Positions 8,026 to 15,851 of a stretch of DNA of 36,964 nucleotides are shown piece after piece (the stretch's first letter is position 1; every line of letters starts with the position of its first letter). A model generated the notes under the pieces. The model was given only the letters and a program-made list of their open reading frames with translations. It made no database searches and was not told the origin of the DNA. The stretch is from an uncultured Chlorobiaceae bacterium (GTDB lineage Bacteria; Bacteroidota; Chlorobiia; Chlorobiales; Chlorobiaceae): contig CAIPMW010000085.1 in the NCBI GenBank assembly GCA_903866255.1, positions 1 to 36,964 on the forward strand, read 5' to 3'. A program made the translations under genes and the position numbers.

Positions 8026-9189
8026 ATGCTCCTCTCAAAAACGCTGCGCCTTATCGGGATCTCAGTGGCAATTGCTGCGGTGATCCTCTTTTTTGTCATG
8101 CGACCCTCTCCGCTGCCGGTGGATTCCGGTGTGGTGAAGCGTGGCCCACTTCAGGTAACGCTTGACGGAGAGGGTGTTACCCGGGTGAATGAGCGCTTTG
8201 TTCTTGCTGCTCCGGTGACCGGAAAGCTGGTAAGAATAGCGCTTGAAGAGGGCGATGTTGTCAAGAAGAGGAGTGTTGTTGCCTCGGTGTTACCGGCTGA
8301 ACTTGATGCCCGGTCGTACAGTGAAGCCTCTTCACGGGTGGGGTCAGCCCGTGCAGCGCTTGACGAAGCTGTTGCCCGGCAGCGACGCGTGCAGCTCTCC
8401 CTTCAGCAGGCCGAACGCCGCCTTGCCCGCTATCAGAATCTCTATCGTGAAGGAGCTGTTCCGAAAGAGAGCTATGAACTTGCTGAAACCGAAGCCAACA
8501 TCGCGCAAAAAGAGGCTGATCAGGCACGTTCCAGCGTTGAAGCTGCCCGTTTCAATTTTGCGGCGCTTCAGGCAACGATAGATCGGCAGGTGGGAGGTAA
8601 AGCAGTTACAGTGCTCTCTCCGGTTGATGGGCGTGTGCTGAAGATTCATGAAAAAAGCGAACGCCTCGTTACTGCCGGTTCGCCACTGGTTGACATCGGC
8701 GACCCTTCGGCAATTGAACTTGTGATTGATGTGCTCTCGTCCGACGCCATTATGGTCAGGCAGGGGAGCAGGGTGTTGATTACCAACTGGGGTGGCGACA
8801 AGCAGTTGCAGGGCGTGGTGAAAACCGTTGTGCCTGCGGCATTCAACAAAGTGTCAGCACTCGGTATTGAGGAAAAACGGGTCAACATCGTAGCGGTACT
8901 TGGCGCAAATGAACCGCTGCTCGGCGATAACTTCCGTGTTCAGGCGAGCATTGTGCTCCGTGAAGCCAAAAGTGTGCTTCAGGTGCCGGTCAGCAGCCTG
9001 TTCAGAGGCAAGAATGGCTGGCATCTTTTTGTGATCGAAGATGGTAAGGCTGTCGAAAAGGCCGTTACACTCGGGATGCGCGGCACCTGGCAGGCAGAGG
9101 TGCTTGGCGGGGTCAGTGAGGGGCGGCGCGTTGTGGTTCATCCCTCCAATGAGCTGAAGGATGGGATGGCGGTGCAGATTCAGGAGTGA
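8026..9189 (+). CDS. HlyD-family periplasmic adaptor (membrane fusion protein)
   Basis: A 387-residue adaptor. A single N-terminal membrane anchor (about 7-25, LIGISVAIAAVILFFVM) is followed by the first half of a lipoyl domain, ending near FVLAAPVTGKLVRIALEEGDVVKK. A coiled-coil hairpin (about 95-185) is rich in Ala, Arg, Glu and Gln. The second lipoyl half (VLSPVDGRVLKIHEKSERLV) and beta-barrel domains follow. The adaptor should bridge the permease at the inner membrane to a TolC-like channel, and no channel gene is in the window. It starts 3 bases after the permease stop, so expression is coupled with the ATPase and permease. Confidence 0.93.
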   Translation: MLLSKTLRLIGISVAIAAVILFFVMRPSPLPVDSGVVKRGPLQVTLDGEGVTRVNERFVLAAPVTGKLVRIALEEGDVVKKRSVVASVLPAELDARSYSEASSRVGSARAALDEAVARQRRVQLSLQQAERRLARYQNLYREGAVPKESYELAETEANIAQKEADQARSSVEAARFNFAALQATIDRQVGGKAVTVLSPVDGRVLKIHEKSERLVTAGSPLVDIGDPSAIELVIDVLSSDAIMVRQGSRVLITNWGGDKQLQGVVKTVVPAAFNKVSALGIEEKRVNIVAVLGANEPLLGDNFRVQASIVLREAKSVLQVPVSSLFRGKNGWHLFVIEDGKAVEKAVTLGMRGTWQAEVLGGVSEGRRVVVHPSNELKDGMAVQIQE

Positions 9190-9380
9190 GTGATGCGAGG
9201 GTTTCTATTTTGAAATAAAAATTTCTATTGCACCACAACCTTGTACCGATTCGATTATAGCGGAACATCTTGGTAGGGTCGAGAACTGGCGCGTTGAGTT
9301 TAGGGTTCGGTGGTAATTCCAGCACTTTCGTCCTGGCCCTCAGTCCAACTCCCATGTTTACGTTTCCAATTCCCGCCACG
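9190..9380. other. Non-coding stretch between adaptor gene and intron domain V
   Basis: No gene is supported here. An 8-base direct repeat TTTCTATT occurs at 9202-9209 and 9222-9229. Because the intron remnant lies on the minus strand, its 3' end (domain VI and the exon junction) should fall within this stretch, but I cannot place the boundary. Confidence 0.4.
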
Positions 9381-9828
9381 TCAAACCCGGCGTACCGTTT
9401 TCCGGCACCGGGCTTTCCTGATAGCTTCTTCCCAAAGCTTATGAGACTGTTTCTGCTGGGCGTGCTTTAAGCTCCGGGGAGCCACCCTGTAACCGGCAAA
9501 TAGCCGGAGGTGGTTATACAACCAGTTTCTACTCCACCGTTTCCAACCAAACCCCTGACGCTTGCGCACTCGCATTAAATGTCGCCGAATTTTCTTCTCT
9601 ACCCAATCCTTAACGTAACCAAAACAGCTACTCGAGTGGCCTATCCGAAGTTATCCCGTCTATACCGGGAGCACCTCCATTTGATTTTGCCAGTCGGTAT
9701 GCTTCGTATAACGTTTCCTCCTTGCAGACATGAACATACAATTCCCAAAAGCGCCAAGTTTCTTTCACCTTCGCTTTGAGGTATATCTTCCTTCTCAGTT
9801 CCTGCAAATTAACAGGTGTATTTGTCAT
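9381..9828 (-). pseudogene. ltrA: Group II intron reverse transcriptase/maturase, internally deleted
   Basis: The N-terminal piece (9828 to about 9650) reads MTNTPVNLQELRRKIYLKAK and ends with GAPGIDGIT, the family's RT0/RT1 region. In a different frame, from about 9650 to 9381, comes the C-terminal end of the maturase: CFGYVKDWVEKKIRRHLMR and GFGWKRWSRNWLYNHL, typical of the extreme C-terminus of the Chlorobi/proteobacterial intron proteins. Everything between is missing, including the catalytic YADD region, so about 300 residues are deleted. The start has GGCAAGGGTG just upstream. The gene is non-functional. Confidence 0.88.
9383..9415 (-). ncRNA. Group II intron domain V
   Basis: On the minus strand the 33 bases begin AAGCCCGGTGCCG, pass a GAAA loop and end CGCCGGGTTT. 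The lower stem is 8 pairs including one G-U, with a 2-base CG bulge on the 3' side, an upper stem of about 5 pairs and the AGC catalytic triad near the 5' end. These are the hallmarks of domain V. The hairpin overlaps the last codons of the reverse transcriptase, as often happens in bacterial introns. Confidence 0.8.
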
Positions 9829-9895
9829 TCACCCTTGCCTCACATTTCGTTAGAAGAATACCATCAGTAGGGTGTCTCCTGCTGAACACACCAGC

Positions 9896-10435
9896 CTTCG
9901 CTGGACCATTCTTCCTCACGGAGTGCTCTTCCGTGGAGGTGTGGAGGAGCGTATCCGCACCAAATTGCTCAAGGACGGCCATATTGACACCGTCATTGGT
10001 CTGCCCGCCAACCTCTTTTTCTCCAATGGTATTCCCGTCTGCATTCTGGTGCTCAAAAAATGCAAGAAGCCTGACGACGTGCTCTTCATCAATGCCAGCG
10101 AGCACTTTGAAAAAGGGATGCGGCAGAACCGGTTGCGGGAAGATGATATCGAGAAGATTGTTGACACCTATCAATTCCGCTGTGAGGAGTTACGTTACTC
10201 TCGACGGGTAACGATGGAGGAGATTGAAACCAACGGCTACAACCTCAATATCTCACGCTATATCAGCACCGCTCAGGAAGAGGCTGAAATTGATCTCACA
10301 GCGGTACATGCTGACTTGGTCAACATCGAAGAGCGAATTGTAACAGCTACCAACAAACACAACGAGTGCCTGAAAGAGCTTGGTTTGTCTCCTTTACCGG
10401 CAGGAATTCGTGGACAAGGTTCTGATGCGCTTTAA
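9896..10435 (+). pseudogene. hsdM: Type I restriction methylase HsdM, C-terminal fragment
   Basis: The 180 or so residues match the last third of HsdM: ILPHGVLFRGGVEERIR, VIGLPANLFFSNGIPVCILVLKK, FINASEHFEKGMRQNRLR and NGYNLNISRYIS. The AdoMet-binding and NPPF catalytic motifs, which lie further N-terminal, are absent, so it cannot methylate DNA. Recognisable similarity starts close to 9896, directly against the intron remnant; the ATG at 9872 is only a chance start in intron sequence. No hsdS or hsdR is nearby. It looks like the survivor of a deleted type I restriction-modification locus. Confidence 0.88.
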
Positions 10436-10546
10436 AATGTCAAAGAGTATTATGTTTCCCAAAGTCGTAAAAAAAGTGTGGAGTTGTGTCAGTGTGTTAC
10501 AATACCGATGCATCTGATCGGCTAACGAGTTACAATGAGGGTGATG

Positions 10547-11659
10547 ATGAAAAAGCTGCCAGTAGGAATACTGACGTTCAGTAAAGTCATCGAGGGTGAT
10601 TATCTCTACATCGACAAAACGGAGATTGCCCGCAGCCTGATTGACAGCTTTCAATATGTCTTTCTGTCGCGGCCCCGGCGATTCGGCAAAAGCCTGTTTC
10701 TCGACACGCTGAAAAATATTTTTGAGGGAAATCGGGAGCTGTTCCGGGGACTGCTGATTGAGGAGCAATGGAACTGGGAGGTGAAATATCCGGTCATCAA
10801 AATCAGTTTCAGTGGGGGGATTCACAGCAGGGAAACTCTTCGCAAAAACCTTTTCTATATCTTGAATGGCAATCAGAAACGCCTTGATATTCATTGCGAC
10901 GAGAAAGAGGACCCCAACCAGTGTTTCGCAGAATTAATCGAGAAAGCATACGAGAAATATCACCAGAAGGTGGTCATCCTGATTGATGAGTATGACAAGC
11001 CGATTCTGGATAATATTGAGAATATTCCCGAGGCACTGGTCGTTCGGAACGGTATGCAATATTTTTACACAAAAATCAAGGAGAACGACGAGTATCTGCG
11101 CTTTGTGTTTCTCACCGGAGTGAGCAAATTTTCCAAAGTGTCGCTCTTCAGTGGTCTGAACAATCTCGAAGACATCAGCCTGAACCCTGACTATGGCAAT
11201 GTCTGTGGGTACACTCAGTTTGATCTGGAGAGCTCTTTTGTCCCTTATCTTGAGGGGGTCGATATGGAGCAGGTCAAACGGTGGTACAAGGGCTATAACT
11301 TTTTGGGAGACCGTGTTTATAACCCTTTCGATATCCTGCTCTTTATCAAAAACAATTTCGAGTTTGACAATTACTGGTTTGAAACCTGTACGCCGCGCTT
11401 CCTTGTTGAGCTCATCAAAAAAAACAGCTATTTCATCCCTGATTTTTTGAATATCACCGTTGACAAAAGTCTGGTCAACAGCTTTGACATTGAAAATCTC
11501 AATATAGAGACCATTCTGTTTCAGACCGGCTATTTGACCATCAAGCGCGTGATACATGATGAGATGGAAGTGATGTACGAGCTGGGATTTCCCAACAGGG
11601 AGGTGCAGCTCAGTTTTCACAAATATATTTTGCAATCAATGACGAGTGGTTCGGGATAA
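10547..11659 (+). pseudogene. AAA-ATPase-like protein (PDDEXK_9 family), N-terminal part cut by in-frame TAA
   Basis: The protein begins MKKLPVGILTFSKVIEGDY, followed by the P-loop region FLSRPRRFGKSLFLDTL and Walker B VVILIDEYDKPIL. This is the AAA-ATPase_like domain (PF09820 type), usually fused to a C-terminal PD-(D/E)XK nuclease-like domain in a protein of about 510-530 aa. Here the frame stops at TAA 11657-11659, after the LGFPNREVQLSFHKYIL segment that normally leads into the nuclease domain. The nuclease part continues in the same frame immediately after. I prefer the ATG at 10547 because GAGGGTG sits just upstream, although an ATG at 10535 is also in frame. The family is common and often decayed in Chlorobi and Bacteroidetes; its role is unknown. 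Confidence 0.82.
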
Positions 11660-12064
11660 GTGACGATCCGCCGTGAGCTGCTTGCTTTTTTGAAGAGTGG
11701 AGATGCTGAAAGTCTGGAACCTGTTATCAAACGCCTTTTTGCAAGCATTGCCTACAATAATTACACCAACAATGATATCGAGAGGTATGAGGGCTTTTAC
11801 GCCAGCGTACTCTATGCCTTTTTTGCCAGTATAGGGGTGGACATTGTTGCCGAGGACACGAGCAACAAGGGCAGAATTGATCTGACCATAAAGGCTGGCG
11901 AGAGAACCTTTCTCTTTGAATTCAAGGTGACCGACGGGGAGCCGCTTGAGCAGATCAAAAGAATGAAATATTACGAGAAATATGGTGGCGAGCGCTACCT
12001 GATTGGCATCGTCTTTGACCCCAGGGCAAGAAATGTCAGCAGGTTTGAGTGGGAGAAGTTGTAA
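11660..12064 (+). pseudogene. PD-(D/E)XK nuclease-like C-terminal part of the same gene
   Basis: The 134 residues continue the same reading frame directly after the TAA and form the second half of the family. They comprise a helical linker, the segment NDIERYEGFYASVLYAFFAS, then GRIDLTI and FLFEFKV, the D...ExK core of a PD-(D/E)XK fold. The C-terminus YLIGIVFDPRARNVSRFEW is the usual end. A GTG at 11660 could permit reinitiation, so two separate polypeptides are possible, but no ribosome binding site supports it. The simplest reading is one gene with a nonsense mutation. Confidence 0.8.
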
Positions 12065-12184
12065 CGATCGCAAAAAATATTTTGCTATGAATATTTCTGC
12101 GGCTGCAATTGCCGATAGCAAAGGGTAGCCTGGAAGCTGGTCGCTATAACGACGTGCATACAGCGAAATGAAGTTTCAGGGGTT

Positions 12185-13015
12185 TCAGGGCTCTTTGACA
12201 TCCATGGAGCTTACCTTGACCGAAACGCTCAGCCTCTCTTTGGCATTGCCTTTATAGGTTCCTCGTACTGGCGGCACGTCGTCGTAGTCGCGCCCTGATC
12301 CTATTTTGATGTAGCGTTCATCAACAAAGAGGGTCTTGTGAGTTGGGTCCATCCCGATCCATCCTCTCTCTTTGCCGCAATAGACCTCGCACCAGGCGTG
12401 GCTGGCTTCGTCACGTCCGTCAGGGGTGCTTCCTCCAAAGAGGTAGCCGCTGACATAGCGAGCCGGGATGTTGAGGTATCGGCAGGTAGCGAGCAGGATG
12501 TGGGCAAAATCCTGGCAGACTCCTCGTCCGAGAGCCATGACCACAGCACTGGTGCTGTGGACATCGGTCACTCCGGGTTCGTAGATGAAGGTGTCGTTGA
12601 TGTGGCGGCAGATTGATTCGGCAAGCTGAAAGCTGTTGCTTTCTGTTCCAAAACGGGCGGCAAACTCGCGGATTGCCTGGTCAAAATGGACGTAGCGGCT
12701 CTGGCACGAAAAATCCATCAGATAGATATCCTCATCCTCACCGGCAGCAGAGACGCCCATGCTGGTTTCGACCACCGAGGTGGCGACAATTTTCACCCGC
12801 TTGTGGCTCTGCAGCAGGTTGAAGTGGTTGACATGGTTTCCATAAAAATCGGTGTACTCAAAAAGGGTTGCCGGTGGATCGACCTCAAGCTTGAAGCTTG
12901 CACATCGCTGGGGAGCTGCCGGGTTGTTGTCGGGGTGGAGTCTTACCTCGGTCGCTGTTTCATAGATCGGATTATCATATTCAAACAGGGTTGCGTGCTC
13001 AACTTTCAGAATCAT
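12185..13015 (-). CDS. Transglutaminase-like cysteine protease family protein
   Basis: A 276-residue protein with an N-terminal bacterial transglutaminase beta domain (about 1-95) and a transglutaminase/protease core. The catalytic triad is visible: Cys167 in GRGVCQDFAH, His206 in ASHAWCEVY and Asp223 in GMDPTHKT. There is no signal peptide, so it should act in the cytoplasm as a peptidase or amidase. It is the last gene of the operon with the ATP-grasp and alpha-E genes and starts 22 bases after the alpha-E stop. This trio recurs in many bacteria and has been proposed, by genomic inference, to make and trim a peptide or amide tag; the substrate is unproven. Confidence 0.92.
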   Translation of the reverse strand: MILKVEHATLFEYDNPIYETATEVRLHPDNNPAAPQRCASFKLEVDPPATLFEYTDFYGNHVNHFNLLQSHKRVKIVATSVVETSMGVSAAGEDEDIYLMDFSCQSRYVHFDQAIREFAARFGTESNSFQLAESICRHINDTFIYEPGVTDVHSTSAVVMALGRGVCQDFAHILLATCRYLNIPARYVSGYLFGGSTPDGRDEASHAWCEVYCGKERGWIGMDPTHKTLFVDERYIKIGSGRDYDDVPPVRGTYKGNAKERLSVSVKVSSMDVKEP

Positions 13016-13037
13016 GCTCTTTGTTGTTTACATCCGT

Positions 13038-14117
13038 TTATTGCTGTTGCTGCTGCTGATGCTGTTGTGCCTGACTCCAGTAGGCCCGTCCACCGGCCAC
13101 TCCGGTAAAGGGGAGTGCCTCTTCGATATCAACCGGCTCAATTTCCGGGGTGTGATAGGCAAAATAGGTAAGGTGTACCTGTTCCCCAACTTTTACCAGT
13201 CGCTGTTCCAGATCCTCAAGATAGTGGTGCAACCCCTTGGCGTAGATATCTTCAATGGCGGTATAGCTCAGCTCGGCCTCCAGTTTTCCGATAAGCCGGT
13301 CGGCGTTGTTGACATAGCGGTGGCGGGAACTGCCCGAGATGCGCCAGAGGGCATCTTCAGCCGCACAAACCGAAAAGTTGATACTGCGCGGAAATGTCCG
13401 GTCGAGAATGAGAAAGCGCAGGATGTTGTCAGGATCAATTTTTGAGAGATAGACTTTGCGGAATGCCTCAAGAGCGCTGCAACTTTTGAGCACGGCCATC
13501 CACTGAATAATATCTTCCGAGCCAGCAACAATCTCGGTCTGGTTTTGCGCCTCCGAGAGCAGCATATGATATTTTACATCAATCAGTCGGGCAATATTAT
13601 CGGTGCGCTCAAGATATTTGGCAATCTGTATAAAGTCCCAACCCTCATTGTGGGAGAAGGTGTTGTCGGTGATTCCCTGAAAGAGATGAGAGGCATTTTT
13701 GATCTCTTTATAAAATCCATAAGGGTCGGTATGGACAAACTGGGGTGTCACGCTCTGCAGGTAGTGGTAGAGGTTGTTCACCTGCTCCCACATTTCGCTT
13801 GATATGCTCTCAATAATGCTCCGTCCGTTTTCCCGCGCCAGACCGATGCAGGAGGTGATGGAGTTGGGGTTGCTTTTATTGAACACCAGATAGTCGGTGA
13901 CTGTACGGGCCGAGTACTCGTCGTAGAGGCTGTTGAACCGCTCCTTGTCGCTGGTAACAAGAATAAGAGCGATCCAGTAGTTCGGGTTCTCAACGTGAGT
14001 TATTTTGTTGAGGTCGAGCAATAGGTTGAAATTGACATCAAGAAATCTTGCGGTATTCTCTGCCCGCTCAAAATAACGGCTCATCCAAAAGAGCGATTCG
14101 GCAACACGGCTTAACAT
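13038..14117 (-). CDS. Alpha-E domain protein (DUF403) with Gln-rich tail
   Basis: A 359-residue, mostly helical protein starting MLSRVAESLFWMSRYFERAEN, the usual N-terminus of the alpha-E family. It also contains NASHLFQGITDNTFSHNEGWDFIQIAKYLERTDNIARLID, the conserved central helix pair. No enzyme activity is established for the family, which almost always travels with a circularly permuted ATP-grasp protein. The last 12 residues are nearly all Gln (SQAQQHQQQQQQ), an addition beyond the conserved domain encoded by a CAG/CAA run. It lies 18 bases after the ATP-grasp stop, within the same operon. Confidence 0.92.
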   Translation of the reverse strand: MLSRVAESLFWMSRYFERAENTARFLDVNFNLLLDLNKITHVENPNYWIALILVTSDKERFNSLYDEYSARTVTDYLVFNKSNPNSITSCIGLARENGRSIIESISSEMWEQVNNLYHYLQSVTPQFVHTDPYGFYKEIKNASHLFQGITDNTFSHNEGWDFIQIAKYLERTDNIARLIDVKYHMLLSEAQNQTEIVAGSEDIIQWMAVLKSCSALEAFRKVYLSKIDPDNILRFLILDRTFPRSINFSVCAAEDALWRISGSSRHRYVNNADRLIGKLEAELSYTAIEDIYAKGLHHYLEDLEQRLVKVGEQVHLTYFAYHTPEIEPVDIEEALPFTGVAGGRAYWSQAQQHQQQQQQ

Positions 14118-14135
14118 GATGGTAACTGTTTTTGA

Positions 14136-15584
14136 TTATTCATCGACAACCCAGGTATCTTTACTGCCACCACCCTGCGAGGAGTTGACCACCAGAGAGC
14201 CGCGTTTCAGCGCCACTCTCGTCAGACCTCCCGGAACAATGGTGATGTTTTTACCATAGAGAACATAAGGGCGAAGGTCAATGTGGCATCCCCAAAGTTC
14301 AGTGTCATTGAAAAAGCTTGGGTGACGCGAAAGTGAAATGGTTGGCTGGGCGATGTAATTGCGCGGATTGGCCACTATCATCTCGGCAAACTTCTCCTGC
14401 TCCTCAATGGTTGACTCGGGCCCGATCAACATACCGTAGCCGCCGGATTCGTTGGCAGCCTTTACCACGAGTGAGCCAAGATTTGCCAGGATGTATTTCA
14501 GGTCATCCGGATTACTTGCCAGCCAGGTTGGCACATTCTCCAGAATCGGATCTTCCCCCAGATAGTATTTGATGATCTTTGGCACAAAGCTGTAGATAAC
14601 CTTGTCGTCAGCAACACCGCATCCAATGGCGTTGGCAAGGGTGACATTGCCTTTGCGATAGGCATTGACCAGACCAGCCACGCCAAGCTTCGAGTCGGGG
14701 CGGAACACCAGCGGGTCAATATAGGCATCGTCAACGCGTCGATAGATAACATCAACCAGTTCAAGGCCCCGAGTTGTTCTTGTATAGACTTTGTTATTGT
14801 TCACAACAAGATCCTTGCCTTCGGTCAGCTCAACTCCCATCTGTCGGGCAAGAAAGCTGTGCTCAAAGTATGCTGAATTGTAGATACCGGGGGTCAGCAC
14901 CACCACATTGGGTTCTCTGCGGGAAGATGGCCCAATCTCCTGAAGGGTGCGGAGCAGCTCCTGTGGGTAATTTTCAATGGGGCGGATCTTGTATTTATCG
15001 AACAGCACCGGAAAGGCACGTTTCATTGCCTGCCGGTTTTGCAGCATGTAGGAGACTCCGCTCGGAGTGCGCAGATTATCTTCGAGCACCAGATAATTTC
15101 CATGTCGGTCACGGATAATATCGCTACCCGTGACGTGAATATAGATGCCAAGCGGGGGATTTACCCCAACAAATTCGCGCCGGAAGTGCTGGCTTCCAAG
15201 AATCAGTTCGGCAGGTATAATCTTGTCCTTGAGAATTTTCTGATCGTGGTAGATATCATTCAGAAATGCGTTGAGTGCCGTTATCCTCTGAATAAGCCCT
15301 TTTTCGATGGTCTCCCACTCCTGGGCGGGAACCACTCTCGGAATCAGATCAAAGGGAAAAAGACGTTCGACCCCTTCATCTTCACCGTAGACGGTGAAGG
15401 TAATGCCCTGATTCCGGAAAAAAATATTGACAATCTCTCTCCGTGCCTTGATATCGTCTAAGGAGAACTGCCTGAAACGTTGGAGCATTTTGTCGTAGTG
15501 AGCACGGGGAGTGCCATCGTGAGAGATAACCTCATCAAAAAATTGACGGGTTTCTGGTTCGTACCGCTCAAAGAAGCGACTCAT
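14136..15584 (-). CDS. Circularly permuted ATP-grasp protein (DUF404/DUF407 type)
   Basis: The first gene of the three-gene operon. Conserved segments are [20 protein letters not shown], then [35 protein letters not shown], a [15 protein letters not shown] stretch, [18 protein letters not shown] and the C-terminal [21 protein letters not shown]. Family members are predicted to form amide bonds using ATP. The ATG at 15584 ([19 protein letters not shown]) fits the family's start and gives 482 aa. A longer frame from TTG 15635 adds a low-complexity polar leader, which I doubt. A palindrome (15641-15684) lies about 60 bases upstream of the chosen start. Confidence 0.9.
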   Translation of the reverse strand: MSRFFERYEPETRQFFDEVISHDGTPRAHYDKMLQRFRQFSLDDIKARREIVNIFFRNQGITFTVYGEDEGVERLFPFDLIPRVVPAQEWETIEKGLIQRITALNAFLNDIYHDQKILKDKIIPAELILGSQHFRREFVGVNPPLGIYIHVTGSDIIRDRHGNYLVLEDNLRTPSGVSYMLQNRQAMKRAFPVLFDKYKIRPIENYPQELLRTLQEIGPSSRREPNVVVLTPGIYNSAYFEHSFLARQMGVELTEGKDLVVNNNKVYTRTTRGLELVDVIYRRVDDAYIDPLVFRPDSKLGVAGLVNAYRKGNVTLANAIGCGVADDKVIYSFVPKIIKYYLGEDPILENVPTWLASNPDDLKYILANLGSLVVKAANESGGYGMLIGPESTIEEQEKFAEMIVANPRNYIAQPTISLSRHPSFFNDTELWGCHIDLRPYVLYGKNITIVPGGLTRVALKRGSLVVNSSQGGGSKDTWVVDE

Positions 15585-15640
15585 AGTGATCTGATTTTTT
15601 GATGTTGACGGAGAATCATTCTCTATTATCACCAAAAGGC

Positions 15641-15684
15641 TTAAATTATTTCGGATATTATCGGAATATACCTGAATAATTTAA
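15641..15684. promoter_or_regulatory. Long imperfect palindrome in the divergent intergenic region
   Basis: Perfect 10-base arms TTAAATTATT (15641-15650) and AATAATTTAA (15675-15684) enclose further pairing, with one G-T pair and one mismatch. An inner ATATT/AATAT stem surrounds a 5-base loop. The dyad lies between the ATP-grasp operon (minus) and the epimerase gene (plus). It could be an operator or an mRNA hairpin; I cannot tell which. There is no T-run to make it a terminator. Confidence 0.55.
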
Positions 15685-15851
15685 ACTTCGCTTCTCTTTT
15701 TTACCTTTTTGTTGGTTTTTTCCTGAAAAGGGTTCTCTCTTTTGTCTTGCCAGGTCGATAAAATGTGTTTATTATGGCGTATCAAAACAACTTGAAGATA
15801 CTTTTCAAGCCATTCTGCACTTGGCAGAAACTCATAATTTGTCCCATCTCA

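Larger units (their letters stand above)
9381..9895 (-). mobile_element. Degraded group II intron
   Basis: Read on the minus strand. A short domain IV-like leader (about 9829-9895, including ACGAAATGTGAGGCAAGGG) precedes a reverse-transcriptase start. The N-terminal and C-terminal pieces of the intron-encoded protein follow with the middle missing, then a domain V hairpin. Only about 65 bases lie 5' of the protein start where several hundred bases of ribozyme domains I-III are expected, so the 5' part is lost. The element ends against a truncated hsdM. It cannot splice or move by itself. Confidence 0.85.

Noticed and set aside
9113-9470. Open frames on both strands across the intron 3' region
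   Set aside because: They overlap the HlyD end, the domain V hairpin and the RT remnant, and have no protein-like conservation.
9816-10211. Overlapping frames across the start of the HsdM fragment
   Set aside because: Only the frame with HsdM motifs is meaningful; the other frames are shadows.
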